This document shows, piece after piece, positions 53,732 through 61,129 of a stretch of DNA of 64,000 nt (position 1 is the first letter of the stretch; each line of letters begins with the position of its first letter). Position numbers and translations under genes: made by a program. Location of the stretch: positions 119,685 through 183,684 of IMG/VR virus record IMGVR_UViG_3300037278_000142. The stretch is one strand, 5' to 3'. The DNA is from a virus. The notes beneath the pieces are model-generated. The model was not told where the DNA came from, ran no database searches, and saw only the letters and a program-made list of their open reading frames with translations.

Positions 53732-56700
53732 ATGTCAATTAAGGCCCTGCAATCTTACACGTTCCATTCGAAGTATGCCCGTTACAACCCTGAGCTAAAA
53801 CGACGCGATACATGGTCAGAATCAAATGATCGTGTGCTCAACATGCACCTGAGTCGCTATCCACAAATTGCCGAGGAACTGAACTGGGCATTCGAACAAT
53901 CCAAAGCCAAGCGGGTACTTGGGAGCCAACGGGCTCTCCAGTATGCTGGTACACCCGTGCTCCGCAAGCACGCTCGTGTTTACAATTGCACTGTCTCCTA
54001 CTGCGACCGTCTCCGCTTCTTCCAAGAATCCCTATGGTTATTGCTGTGTGGCTCTGGTGTAGGGTTCTCCGTTCAGAAGCACCACGTTGCCAAACTGCCT
54101 GACTTCCTCGAAGGCCGTCAGTTGGGCGTCCCACAGCGTGAAGTTGAGTTCTACATCCCCGATGACATCGAGGGATGGGCTGATGCTCTCGGCAACCTGC
54201 TTGCCACGTACTTCCCTCACCCGGATTACCCGGAGTGTGCGGGTGCGAACATCAAGTTCAATTACAGCCTCATCCGTCCGAAGGGCTCCAAGCTTTCGTC
54301 CGGTGTAGGTAAGGCACCCGGCCCCGAACCACTGGCTAAGTCACTGGAAGCCATCCGTGGACTCCTCGACCGCTGCTTGGCTGATGGACAGGCTCGTCTC
54401 CGTTCCATCGACGCCTACGACGTTGTGATGCACGCCAGCGATGCCGTGCTCTCAGGTGGCGTCCGTCGCTCAGCGACCATCTGCATCTTCTCGCCGGACG
54501 ATGATTTGATGGCACGTGCCAAAATTGGCGACTGGTACTACACCAACCCGCAGCGTGGCCGTTCCAACAACTCCGCGATGCTCGTGCGTAGCGCAACCAG
54601 CCGTGAAGACTTTCATGGACTAATGGGGTGGGTTAAGCAGTTTGGGGAACCGGGCTTTGTGTGGTCGGACTCCACTGAGATGATGTTTAATCCTTGTTTT
54701 CATCCTGAGGAAAGAATCTCCACCATAAATGGGATGGAACGGCTGATTGATATGTTCCATACAGGTCAACCTAATCAGGTAGCTTATGATTCCCGTGCAG
54801 GTAAGTCCGATGAGCTTGACCTCAATCGCAAGGGGATTCAACTGTCCTCGGCATCAAAGGTCAAACTTACCCAAACTCAGGCCCCCTTGTTTCAGTTGAA
54901 CACTGAGCATGGCCACACCCTCAGGGTCACCGAGAACCACGAATTTCCGACCTTACGGGGGAGGCTGAAGCTAAGCTCTCTGGTACCCGGAGATACACTC
55001 CTACTCCCCTCGGCGGAACTCCCCTTTGGTAAGGACGGCTCGTTCGCCGCAGGTTTGGTACTCGGACTTATCACCGGGGACGGCTTCGTCAGTGGTCATC
55101 AAGCCTTCGTGGACGTGTGGAAAGCTGACTTCGATGTCTTAGACACGGTAAAGGAGTACATTCACTCGCTTATCGAACAGGTTCCTAGCAACGCCAATGG
55201 TGTCCGTGAGTATACCCAGTTGGATTGGGTGAAGCAGGGGGAGGACAAACGCAGGATAGGCGGACTGCGTCTCTATCGGTTCTTGAGGGAGAACTTGAAC
55301 ATCGAAGACCCGGCGACGATCAAGGATAATATTCCTGAGTGTGTATGGCGTGGGTGTCGGGAGATGGTGGTGGGTTACCTACAAGGACTTATGTTTGCAG
55401 ACGGTGGCTTGAATCTGAGTGACCACAAAAAAGTACCTACTTTCTCTTGGCGACTTAACCAGAGCAATGAAGCCCTGCTGGTAGAGGTGCAGAGGTTGTT
55501 CGCGATGTTCGCGGTGGTTTCGAGGGTAACTCCGCGTAGAAAGGCGGGGCGAACCCTTCTTCCCGATGGGCGCGGTGGCTCTAAACTCTATGCTACCAAA
55601 GACAACTTCGAACTCATTTTGAATCGACCTAATAGTATTAGGGCATACGAGGTCGTAGGGTGTTTCGGTCGCAAGAAGGATATCCTTCAGTCTCTGATGG
55701 GGTACTGTGGGACAAATTGTCGTAAACCGGAACGATTCATTACCAAAGTAAAATCCATCACACCTTGTGGTGTGTCCGATGTGTACTGCCTTACTCAATA
55801 CACTTCCAACACCGTCATAGCAAATGGTTTGGTTACGGGTCAGTGTGTTGAAATTGGCATGTACCCGGTCGATGTCACCACTGGTCTCAGCGGATGGGCG
55901 TTCTGCAATCTCTGCGAAATCAATGGCAAGAAGTGCAAGACCAAGGAAGACTTCGCTATCGCTGCTAGGGCTGCTGCCATCATCGGCACGGCACAGGCTG
56001 GCTACACCGACTTCGAATACCTTGGTCAGACTACCAAGAACATCGCCGACCGTGAGGCCCTTCTGGGTGTCAGCATCACCGGCATGATGGACTCGCCGGA
56101 GATTCTCTTCGACCCTAAAATTCAGCGTGAGATGGCACAGCTTGTTGTCGCCACCAACAAGGAAATCGCGGCGAAGATTGGTATCCGTCAGGCAGCACGT
56201 TGCACTTGCGTGAAGCCAGCCGGAACCACGTCCTGCATCCTCGGCACATCGAGCGGTATTCACGCTCACCACTCCAAGCGTTACATCCGCCGCGTTCAAG
56301 CCAACATGCTGGAAGCTCCATACCAGTTCTTGGCTGAGAAGAACCCGCGTGCGGTGGAGAAGAGCGTGTGGTCGAAGAATGGCACCGACTCGGTGATTGC
56401 ATTTTGTATCGAGACGGCTGAAGGTGCTCGTACCCGCAAGGATATGACCGCCATCAAGCTGCTTGAGCATGTACGTTTGACGCAGAACAACTGGGTGGAA
56501 GCTGGCCGCAATGCTGAGCTTTGCACACAACCCTATCTTCGTCACAACGTGTCGAACACCATCAACGTCCGCCCTGATGAATGGGACGAGGTTGAAGCCT
56601 ACATCTACGAGCACCGTCAGGATTTCGCGGGTGTGTCCTTGCTTTCTAGCACGGGTGACCTTGATTATCCTCAGGCTCCCTTCAGTGCCATTCACACCCC

Positions 56701-57154
56701 GGCTGAAATCGTCAAGCTGTATGGCGACGGAAGCTTGATGGCTTCGGGTCTTATTGTCGATGGCCTCGCGGCGTTCGATAACAACCTATGGTTGGCTTGC
56801 GACTACGTGAACGGTGTCAACAAGCTGGAGTGCCCGGAACCGGTGGCAGTTGTTGACGATAACGGTAATGAGATTCACCCCACGGAAATCGAGATGGCTG
56901 AACGTGAGGAAGTCTTCAAGTGTGCTGTGAAGCGTGACTGGATTCGTCGTGCTCATCAGTTCTCTGACCGCTACTTCGAGGGCGACCGTAAGCTCATGAG
57001 TTACTGCCTGAAGGAAGTTCACAACTGGAAGTATTGGTGCGACCTTCAGCGTGAGTACGTCGATGTAGACTACAAAGACCTCATCGAAGAAGAAGACAAC
57101 ACCAAGATTCAGGACACGGTAGCTTGCGCTGGAGGTGTGTGTAGTTTTATGTAG
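53732..57154 (+). CDS. nrdJ: Class II (adenosylcobalamin) ribonucleotide reductase with intein
   Basis: 1140 aa: 757-aa extein plus a 383-aa intein. The extein matches monomeric B12-dependent RTP reductases: N-terminal cysteine in VYNCTVSYC (Cys86 or Cys91), LWLLLCGSGVGFSVQKHHVA, the radical-site motif FNP-CVEIGM rejoined after splicing, LSGWAFCNLCEIN, and the C-terminal redox pair CAGGVC near the end. It makes dNTPs from NTPs with AdoCbl and needs no oxygen. The intein splits the active-site motif exactly before its cysteine. The enzyme would free the phage from the host NrdAB, provided the host supplies cobalamin. A 255-bp gap upstream carries no recognisable B12 riboswitch. Confidence 0.9.
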   Translation: MSIKALQSYTFHSKYARYNPELKRRDTWSESNDRVLNMHLSRYPQIAEELNWAFEQSKAKRVLGSQRALQYAGTPVLRKHARVYNCTVSYCDRLRFFQESLWLLLCGSGVGFSVQKHHVAKLPDFLEGRQLGVPQREVEFYIPDDIEGWADALGNLLATYFPHPDYPECAGANIKFNYSLIRPKGSKLSSGVGKAPGPEPLAKSLEAIRGLLDRCLADGQARLRSIDAYDVVMHASDAVLSGGVRRSATICIFSPDDDLMARAKIGDWYYTNPQRGRSNNSAMLVRSATSREDFHGLMGWVKQFGEPGFVWSDSTEMMFNPCFHPEERISTINGMERLIDMFHTGQPNQVAYDSRAGKSDELDLNRKGIQLSSASKVKLTQTQAPLFQLNTEHGHTLRVTENHEFPTLRGRLKLSSLVPGDTLLLPSAELPFGKDGSFAAGLVLGLITGDGFVSGHQAFVDVWKADFDVLDTVKEYIHSLIEQVPSNANGVREYTQLDWVKQGEDKRRIGGLRLYRFLRENLNIEDPATIKDNIPECVWRGCREMVVGYLQGLMFADGGLNLSDHKKVPTFSWRLNQSNEALLVEVQRLFAMFAVVSRVTPRRKAGRTLLPDGRGGSKLYATKDNFELILNRPNSIRAYEVVGCFGRKKDILQSLMGYCGTNCRKPERFITKVKSITPCGVSDVYCLTQYTSNTVIANGLVTGQCVEIGMYPVDVTTGLSGWAFCNLCEINGKKCKTKEDFAIAARAAAIIGTAQAGYTDFEYLGQTTKNIADREALLGVSITGMMDSPEILFDPKIQREMAQLVVATNKEIAAKIGIRQAARCTCVKPAGTTSCILGTSSGIHAHHSKRYIRRVQANMLEAPYQFLAEKNPRAVEKSVWSKNGTDSVIAFCIETAEGARTRKDMTAIKLLEHVRLTQNNWVEAGRNAELCTQPYLRHNVSNTINVRPDEWDEVEAYIYEHRQDFAGVSLLSSTGDLDYPQAPFSAIHTPAEIVKLYGDGSLMASGLIVDGLAAFDNNLWLACDYVNGVNKLECPEPVAVVDDNGNEIHPTEIEMAEREEVFKCAVKRDWIRRAHQFSDRYFEGDRKLMSYCLKEVHNWKYWCDLQREYVDVDYKDLIEEEDNTKIQDTVACAGGVCSFM
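54695..55843 (+). other. Intein with LAGLIDADG homing endonuclease inside nrdJ
   Basis: Residues 322-704 of the ORF. Starts with Cys (CFHPEERISTINGMERLIDM), block B GHTLRVTENHEFPTL, two dodecapeptides (GLVLGLITGDGFV and GYLQGLMFADGGL) with their acidic Asp, and C-terminal VSDVYCLTQYTSNTVIANGL, VTGQ before the +1 Cys. The last residue is Gln, not Asn, and the penultimate is Gly, not His, an atypical but known splicing end. The endonuclease looks intact. Confidence 0.9.
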
Positions 57155-57222
57155 AGGGGGGTTCAGTGAACAACTTTGACCTACTAATTATCTGACTATT
57201 CAAAGACCCCCGTAGATTTGCT

Positions 57223-57525
57223 TTGGTGCCATTTTCTAGCCATCCCGGTGAGACAAATCCTTTCTTTGGAAAGACCCACACTGATGAGGCTAAGAAATCT
57301 ATCTCCCTAAAGAACAAAGGGAGGGTGGTGACAACTATCCTTAGAAAGATTCGAGCAGAAAACGCAAACGGTAGTAATAACTCACAGTATGGTAAACGCT
57401 TTAAATTTGTTACAGACGGTAACGTGACCAAGAAGCTCCCTATAGATGAGGTGGATGCCTTCTTGTCTAGTCATGATGAGTTCAGTCTGGGAAACCCCAA
57501 AAGGAAAGGGTTACATGGAAACTAA
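57223..57525 (+). pseudogene. Remnant of a NUMOD3-type homing endonuclease (C-terminal part)
   Basis: About 100 residues with NPFFGKTHTDEAKKSIS (NUMOD3) and a C-terminal FKFVTDGNVTKKLPIDEVDA as in phage GIY-YIG or HNH endonucleases. The nuclease domain is missing; the frame is closed by a TGA at 57193. Only TTG/GTG starts without a Shine-Dalgarno are available. It lies directly after nrdJ and overlaps the next gene's start, so it is probably a decayed insertion. Confidence 0.6.
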
Positions 57526-57799
57526 CTTAGTTTTTTACATCACCAAGGTGGACGGCGGCGTAGTTGAGCAGCAGTTCACTATACCTGAGGATAAGGTGGA
57601 GGCTGTTATTCAGCAGCTTCTAGTTCAATATGCTCAGGTAGGAGTTATGAAGAAGGACGGTAATAAGGTCACCCTCACTCCCGCCAGTCAGATTAAACTC
57701 GTTGAGTGCGATATTCCTTCGTTGGTTATCGCTGCACCTACTGACACCGCTCGTGCGGCTCAGGCAGCGGACGGCATCAGGAAGCTTACTCTCGTCTAA
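57515..57799 (+). CDS. Small hypothetical protein
   Basis: 94 aa from the ATG at 57515, with AAAGGAAAGGG before it. METNLVFYITKVDGGVVEQQ, FTIPEDKVEAVIQQLLVQYA then an Ala-rich C-terminus suggest a small alpha/beta domain. No family recognised. It ends 20 nt before a strong terminator, closing the nrdJ unit. Confidence 0.6.
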   Translation: METNLVFYITKVDGGVVEQQFTIPEDKVEAVIQQLLVQYAQVGVMKKDGNKVTLTPASQIKLVECDIPSLVIAAPTDTARAAQAADGIRKLTLV

Positions 57800-57818
57800 G
57801 TGTAGTTGAACAAAATGG

Positions 57819-57856
57819 AGACCGGCACGTCGCAACCGTGCCGGTCTTTTTGTTTT
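57819..57856 (+). terminator. Rho-independent terminator
   Basis: Perfect 11-bp stem AGACCGGCACG/CGTGCCGGTCT with a 7-nt loop, then TTTTTGTTTT. Ends the replication/nrdJ transcription unit. Confidence 0.9.
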
Positions 57857-57883
57857 CCTGACTCATTAGCAGAGGAATACACC

Positions 57884-58117
57884 ATGGAAGAGAACCTTGA
57901 GATTGTCAACCCGCAGGAACTTCGTGAAGAACAACTGCTTCGTCTAGTGGCTGTCTTCGTTCAACGCTTCGGTGGTGAGGTCACCCTCTCTGAGCGGGAG
58001 TTTGAGATGATGGAAGGTGCGGACATTTTTGCCAGTCACCCAGCCCCCGGCATCCTCAGGCTCCGCCTCTATGACGAGTGCTACGACATGGAAGAAACCT
58101 ACTCCGAGACCGAGTAG
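57884..58117 (+). CDS. Small acidic hypothetical protein
   Basis: 77 aa from the ATG at 57884 with AGAGGA before it. MEENLEIVNPQELREEQLLR is helical, then TLSEREFEMMEGADIF and a highly acidic C-terminus. It resembles small acidic phage proteins of unknown role, some of which mimic DNA. Not recognised. Confidence 0.6.
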   Translation: MEENLEIVNPQELREEQLLRLVAVFVQRFGGEVTLSEREFEMMEGADIFASHPAPGILRLRLYDECYDMEETYSETE

Positions 58118-58202
58118 CCGCCAAAATGGTTTTCCACATGTCAAGCACTATTTTCAAAGAAAAAATTTACTGAAATCAAAGGACTTGTCGCCGGGAACTT
58201 GG

Positions 58203-58242
58203 TGAAACCTCCCTGAAACCTCCCTGAAACCTCATGGTTTCA
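58203..58242 (+). repeat. Direct repeats ending in a palindrome, possible operator
   Basis: Three 11-nt units TGAAACCTC(CC/CC/AT) at 58203, 58214 and 58225; the last is the left arm of TGAAACCTCATGGTTTCA (58225-58242). They lie about 35-75 nt upstream of the predicted start of the SprT-like gene, a suitable place for an activator or repressor. Confidence 0.6.
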
Positions 58243-58265
58243 GCACTTTGCGCTGTACCCTCCTG

Positions 58266-58271
58266 TATAAT
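58266..58271 (+). promoter_or_regulatory. -10 box with leaderless spacing before the SprT-like gene
   Basis: Consensus TATAAT ending 7 nt before the ATG at 58279. No good -35 box is present, which together with the repeats just upstream suggests activator dependence. Confidence 0.5.
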
Positions 58272-58278
58272 AGAGGGT

Positions 58279-59085
58279 ATGAAGATAACGTTCAACAACA
58301 AGACTCATTGGCGGTCAGACCACATCCGGGCGTTCATTGCACATGAACTGAAGGATGAGCGTCCCGACCTGTGCAAGCGTGGAGCCCCGGCCCTGAAGGT
58401 GAAGGTCACCTACACCCGACGTGCTGGTTCCTCATATAGCTCCGGCTGTGCCTACCTCAACTCAAACTGGATGAACATCCGACTCAGCAAGCATACCCCG
58501 GACAAGGTGGAACTTGGTCATGTCATTGCTCATGAGCTTGCCCACACCCGTGGGATGAACCATGATAAGATGCGTGGGAACTCCCGCTACAGCCGTGTCG
58601 GCAGCTATCGTGAAGTCCATGCTTGGGCCAACGACCTTCCCCTCGAACGAGTGGAGAAGAAGTCGAGGAAGAAGCCGGTTGACCTGAAGCTTACTCACGC
58701 TCAGAAGATGCTCAAGGCTGCACTGACGCGGGAGAAGCGTGCCATCACCCTCCGCAAGAAATGGGCGGCTAAGGTGAAGTATTACACCAAGAAAGGGGAG
58801 ACTCCCCGAGTCGTCAACTCTAACCCCTTCCGTCAAACCCTCGGTGAGTGGGTCGAAGCACGAGGCTTTCGACTGGAGGGTAGTGTAGGCGACTACGAGG
58901 TCTCCGCACCGGATGGCTTCAACTTGGGCGATGGAACCCACAGCCGGTTATGCACAAACGCTGCTGATGTTCGGACTATGGTAGATTCGTTCTGCCTTCA
59001 ACTCTGCTCGGAAGGCTGTGACTGCATGGAAAACAACACTGACCAAACTACGACCGACGACGGTATACTGGAGGTAACATGCTAA
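58279..59085 (+). CDS. SprT-like zinc metalloprotease
   Basis: 268 aa from the ATG at 58279 (an upstream in-frame ATG at 58234 falls in the operator/promoter). HVIAHELAHTRGMNHDKM gives the HExxH zinc motif (His85, Glu86, His89) with His95 as possible third ligand. The preceding GCAYLNSNWMNIRLSKHTPD strand fits the SprT/minigluzincin arrangement. The C-terminal 130 residues are basic with a Cys cluster near the end (CLQLCSEGCDCMEN), possibly zinc-binding. Such proteases cut DNA-protein crosslinks (SPRTN) or unknown targets. Overlaps the next gene by 7 nt. Confidence 0.75.
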   Translation: MKITFNNKTHWRSDHIRAFIAHELKDERPDLCKRGAPALKVKVTYTRRAGSSYSSGCAYLNSNWMNIRLSKHTPDKVELGHVIAHELAHTRGMNHDKMRGNSRYSRVGSYREVHAWANDLPLERVEKKSRKKPVDLKLTHAQKMLKAALTREKRAITLRKKWAAKVKYYTKKGETPRVVNSNPFRQTLGEWVEARGFRLEGSVGDYEVSAPDGFNLGDGTHSRLCTNAADVRTMVDSFCLQLCSEGCDCMENNTDQTTTDDGILEVTC

Positions 59086-59378
59086 AACCTCGCTTTGACG
59101 AGACCATGAAGGGTCATCTCAAGACCCTCAGCCGTAGCAAGCCCACCTTGAAGTGCTCCAAGCACACCAAGTACAACCCTGCTCATGGTCGGGGAGCCAT
59201 CACTGGCTCATGTAAAGGGTGCGAGGCTGCACTGGAAGCCTATGAGGCGTTCATCGGGCTACGACAAGCCGTTGCCAAATACCTGACGTTGATTGAACCA
59301 TACGAGACCGCTAAACCCCGGAGTAAGCAGTTGGTATCTGCCACTTCGACTACTCTACCTTATTTGCTGAAGATGTAG
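59079..59378 (+). CDS. Small Cys-containing hypothetical protein
   Basis: 99 aa; GGAGGTAAC Shine-Dalgarno before the ATG, which overlaps the protease gene. LKCSKHTKYNPAHGRGAITG then SCKGCEAALEAY forms a C-x-x-H, C-x-x-C pattern that may bind zinc. The C-terminal half is a helix. It is cotranscribed with the protease and PEP-CTERM genes. No family recognised. Confidence 0.65.
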   Translation: MLKPRFDETMKGHLKTLSRSKPTLKCSKHTKYNPAHGRGAITGSCKGCEAALEAYEAFIGLRQAVAKYLTLIEPYETAKPRSKQLVSATSTTLPYLLKM

Positions 59379-59406
59379 TACACTCACCCGGACAGGAGTC
59401 TGACTG

Positions 59407-60009
59407 ATGACATTTGATAGGTACGGACGTAAACTGAAGAGACGCCGGACGTGGAAGGCTCTACCCCTACTCTGGATTGGTGCAGCAGTGGTAGGAGCCG
59501 CCATTGCCGCCCCGACATGCAGCAAGTTCATCCCGACCACGACCGTGACCAAGGTGAAGAACCGTGTGAGTAAGACCACGGCAGACGCTTGGGCGAAGTG
59601 GCGTATCGCCCACCCCAACTGGAAGCCCAATCCCAAGGTCGTTAGACCAAAGTACAAGATGACGACTCAGGAAGCTGTAGCTAAGGTAGAGTTCGCTTGC
59701 CAAGCTACTATTCTCGATGTGACCCCGCCAGAGATTCAACTGGATACGGTCTCGCCGCCCACCATTGAGTTGGCCCTGACCCCGGTCGAGCCTCCGCCTG
59801 TCACCCCTGATGTGGTAACCGACACTACGCCGGACACGCCTCCGGACACGCCCCTGACGCCTGTGCTGTTCACTGCACTGTCCTCACCGCCCACGCTCAT
59901 CCCCTCGTCGCCCCTTGCCCCCACTCCTGAGCCGGGAAGCCTGTGGCTGATGGGCACTGGTTTGCTCTTCGTCGCAGCCGGTGTGCAGTATCAGAAAAGA
60001 AAAGTGTAG
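59407..60009 (+). CDS. PEP-CTERM sorted surface protein encoded by the phage
   Basis: 200 aa. Basic N-terminus (KLKRRRTWK) followed by a signal/membrane helix (ALPLLWIGAAVVGAAIAAP, residues 18-36). A Trp/Lys-rich mature part follows, then a long Pro/Thr/Asp-rich stalk (120-170). The last 27 residues, PEPGSLWLMGTGLLFVAAG then VQYQKRKV, are a complete PEP-CTERM signal: PEP motif, hydrophobic helix, basic tail. In Gram-negative hosts this signal is processed by exosortase (EpsH/XrtA type) and the protein is exported to the envelope or extracellular matrix. No exosortase gene lies nearby, so the phage would use the host's. Role might be surface modification or exclusion. Confidence 0.8.
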   Translation: MTFDRYGRKLKRRRTWKALPLLWIGAAVVGAAIAAPTCSKFIPTTTVTKVKNRVSKTTADAWAKWRIAHPNWKPNPKVVRPKYKMTTQEAVAKVEFACQATILDVTPPEIQLDTVSPPTIELALTPVEPPPVTPDVVTDTTPDTPPDTPLTPVLFTALSSPPTLIPSSPLAPTPEPGSLWLMGTGLLFVAAGVQYQKRKV

Positions 60010-60060
60010 CGTTTTTCTGACAACCGTGTATTATAGGTTCATACCACATTGGCTTAGCAA

Positions 60061-60223
60061 GCTACAGCTTCGAGGTATCAGACTTACGGGGTCGATGTGG
60101 AGTAAGGCCCCGGAAACCCTTTGTGGAAGTAGAAGCTGGCACTGTCAGGGCACCGGGGACAGCAAACCCCTCAAGCCGACGAAAGACTCAGGGAACGGTA
60201 GCAACCCGGACTGACCCACAAAG
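60061..60223 (+). ncRNA. Candidate structured RNA
   Basis: Non-coding stretch with several strong pairings: CAGCTTC 60065-60071/GAAGCTG 60132-60138, a CGGGG/CCCCG hairpin near 60087-60112, CTGTC/GACAG near 60142-60162, and CTTTGTGG 60119-60126/CCACAAAG 60216-60223. The first and last helices cross, giving a pseudoknot-like topology or two alternative folds. Conserved-looking purine runs (GACGAAAGACTCAGGGAACG) lie in the loops. It matches no RNA class I can name. Confidence 0.4.
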
Positions 60224-60299
60224 CTAATTGAAGAAATTCGAAAAATAGTTGTTGCAGTTTTCCCAATTTGTAGTATCTTATTCAAGAGGACATTTTCAC

Positions 60300-60428
60300 A
60301 TGAACAGCACTCGCTCCAACTCGACCGTAGCCGTAGCCCCCGCAGTAGCGGTCGGCGTCGTGCGTGTCGCAGCCGCCGCTGAAGATTGCGCGGGAGGCGA
60401 GATGCTGGCCTTGGGTGGTGGAAACTAA
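60300..60428 (+). CDS. 42-aa peptide with its own terminator
   Basis: MNSTRSNSTVAVAPAVAVGV, then VRVAAAAEDCAGGEMLALGG and GN. AAGAGGA lies 9 nt before the ATG. A possible promoter lies upstream (TTGTTG, 16 nt, TAGTAT) and a perfect terminator 25 nt downstream. Hydrophobic Val/Ala core with one Cys and a Gly-rich end; no family known. Could be a small membrane peptide or a modified-peptide precursor. Confidence 0.5.
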   Translation: MNSTRSNSTVAVAPAVAVGVVRVAAAAEDCAGGEMLALGGGN

Positions 60429-60452
60429 CTAAGTTAGAATCCAAACCAACCG

Positions 60453-60482
60453 AGGCCACCCTAACCGGGTGGCTTTCTTATT
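60453..60482 (+). terminator. Rho-independent terminator
   Basis: Stem GCCACCC (60455-60461)/GGGTGGC (60467-60473) with a 5-nt loop, followed by TTTCTTATTT. Ends the small-peptide unit just before the tRNA array. Confidence 0.9.
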
Positions 60483-60496
60483 TGGTGGCAACAAAT

Positions 60497-60572
60497 GCGG
60501 GGGTAGATTAGCGGCTAAATCATCGCCCTTACAAGACGACTATCGTGGGTTCGAGTCCCACCCTCCGCACCA
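60497..60572 (+). tRNA. tRNA-Val (UAC)
   Basis: Acceptor GCGGGGG/CCTCCGC with one G-T pair, D-stem GATT/AATC, anticodon loop CTTACAA (UAC), T-arm GTGGG TTCGAGT CCCAC, encoded ACCA end. One C-A mismatch in the anticodon stem. Confidence 0.85.
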
Positions 60573-60602
60573 AGATTCGCAGTATTAGATGTTCAGATGT
60601 AT

Positions 60603-60677
60603 GCGGGATTAGTTCAGTGGTAGAACGCTTCCTTGCCAAGGAAGAGGTCGAGGGTTCGAATCCCTCATCCCGCTCCA
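60603..60677 (+). tRNA. tRNA-Gly (GCC)
   Basis: Acceptor GCGGGAT/ATCCCGC, D-arm GTTC-AGTGGTA-GAAC, anticodon loop TTGCCAA, perfect CTTCC/GGAAG stem, T-arm GAGGG TTCGAAT CCCTC, encoded CCA. Confidence 0.92.
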
Positions 60678-60739
60678 AAAGTTTAGAGTCTCAGTGACTC
60701 GATGATGTATAGGTATTTGACAATTTAGGTTTGAATTTT

Positions 60740-60813
60740 GGGGTCGTCGTTCAGTGGGAGGACAACACGCTTGCACCGTGTCAACAGGGGTTCGAATCCC
60801 CTCGGCTCCACCA
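60740..60813 (+). tRNA. tRNA-Ala (UGC)
   Basis: Acceptor GGGGTCG/CGGCTCC with G-T pairs, anticodon arm ACACG CTTGCAC CGTGT (UGC), T-arm AGGGG TTCGAAT CCCCT, encoded ACCA end. Confidence 0.9.
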
Positions 60814-60821
60814 AAAACGCT

Positions 60822-61082
60822 CTAAATGTGGTAACGTCCACGTTGCAACGTCCCAGATTTGCAAATTGGGTGCACAAAGGGGATGAAGCCCGTCTTTGCT
60901 TGTAGCAACTCGGTGGAATTGTGGTTTTTGTTATAATTGTTTGAGGAGTGGTTGGTACATTTTCTACACCATGAATTAAGGGTTATAGTAGTACCATTCT
61001 TATTCCTTCTGGTACGAACCCCAAAATACTCCTTTGAGGCGGGATGGTTGGTGTTACATTTAGAACACAGCTTGGATTCCAT
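60822..61082 (-). CDS. Zinc-ribbon protein (HNH-endonuclease-like N-terminal type) inside the tRNA array
   Basis: 86 aa from the ATG at 61082, chosen because TTAGGAGAAGCA gives a strong Shine-Dalgarno right before it. MESKLCSKCNTNHPASKEYF (Cys6, Cys9) and WCRKCTN (Cys39, Cys42) form the zinc ribbon that usually precedes an HNH domain in phage homing endonucleases. The HNH part itself is absent (the frame ends after KSGTLQRGRYHI), so it is truncated or a separate zinc-ribbon type. It is antisense to the tRNA/RNase P transcript. Confidence 0.55.
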   Translation of the reverse strand: MESKLCSKCNTNHPASKEYFGVRTRRNKNGTTITLNSWCRKCTNHSSNNYNKNHNSTELLQAKTGFIPFVHPICKSGTLQRGRYHI

Positions 61083-61109
61083 TGCTTCTCCTAAGTTAGC
61101 TAATACAAT
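61082..61109 (+). promoter_or_regulatory. Possible promoter for the RNase P RNA
   Basis: TTGCTT, 16-nt spacer, TACAAT (61104-61109). The predicted start near 61116 is just before the P1 helix of the RNase P RNA. Overlaps the start of the minus-strand zinc-ribbon gene. Confidence 0.35.
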
Positions 61110-61129
61110 GGAATCCAATAGTTGAAAAG

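Noticed and set aside
55379-56695. 438-aa open frame on the minus strand inside nrdJ
   Set aside because: Antisense to strongly conserved RNR and intein sequence; low-complexity composition typical of a shadow frame.
60061-60223. Group I intron (crossing helices resemble P3/P7)
   Set aside because: Too short, no guanosine-site P7 consensus, and no split exon around it.
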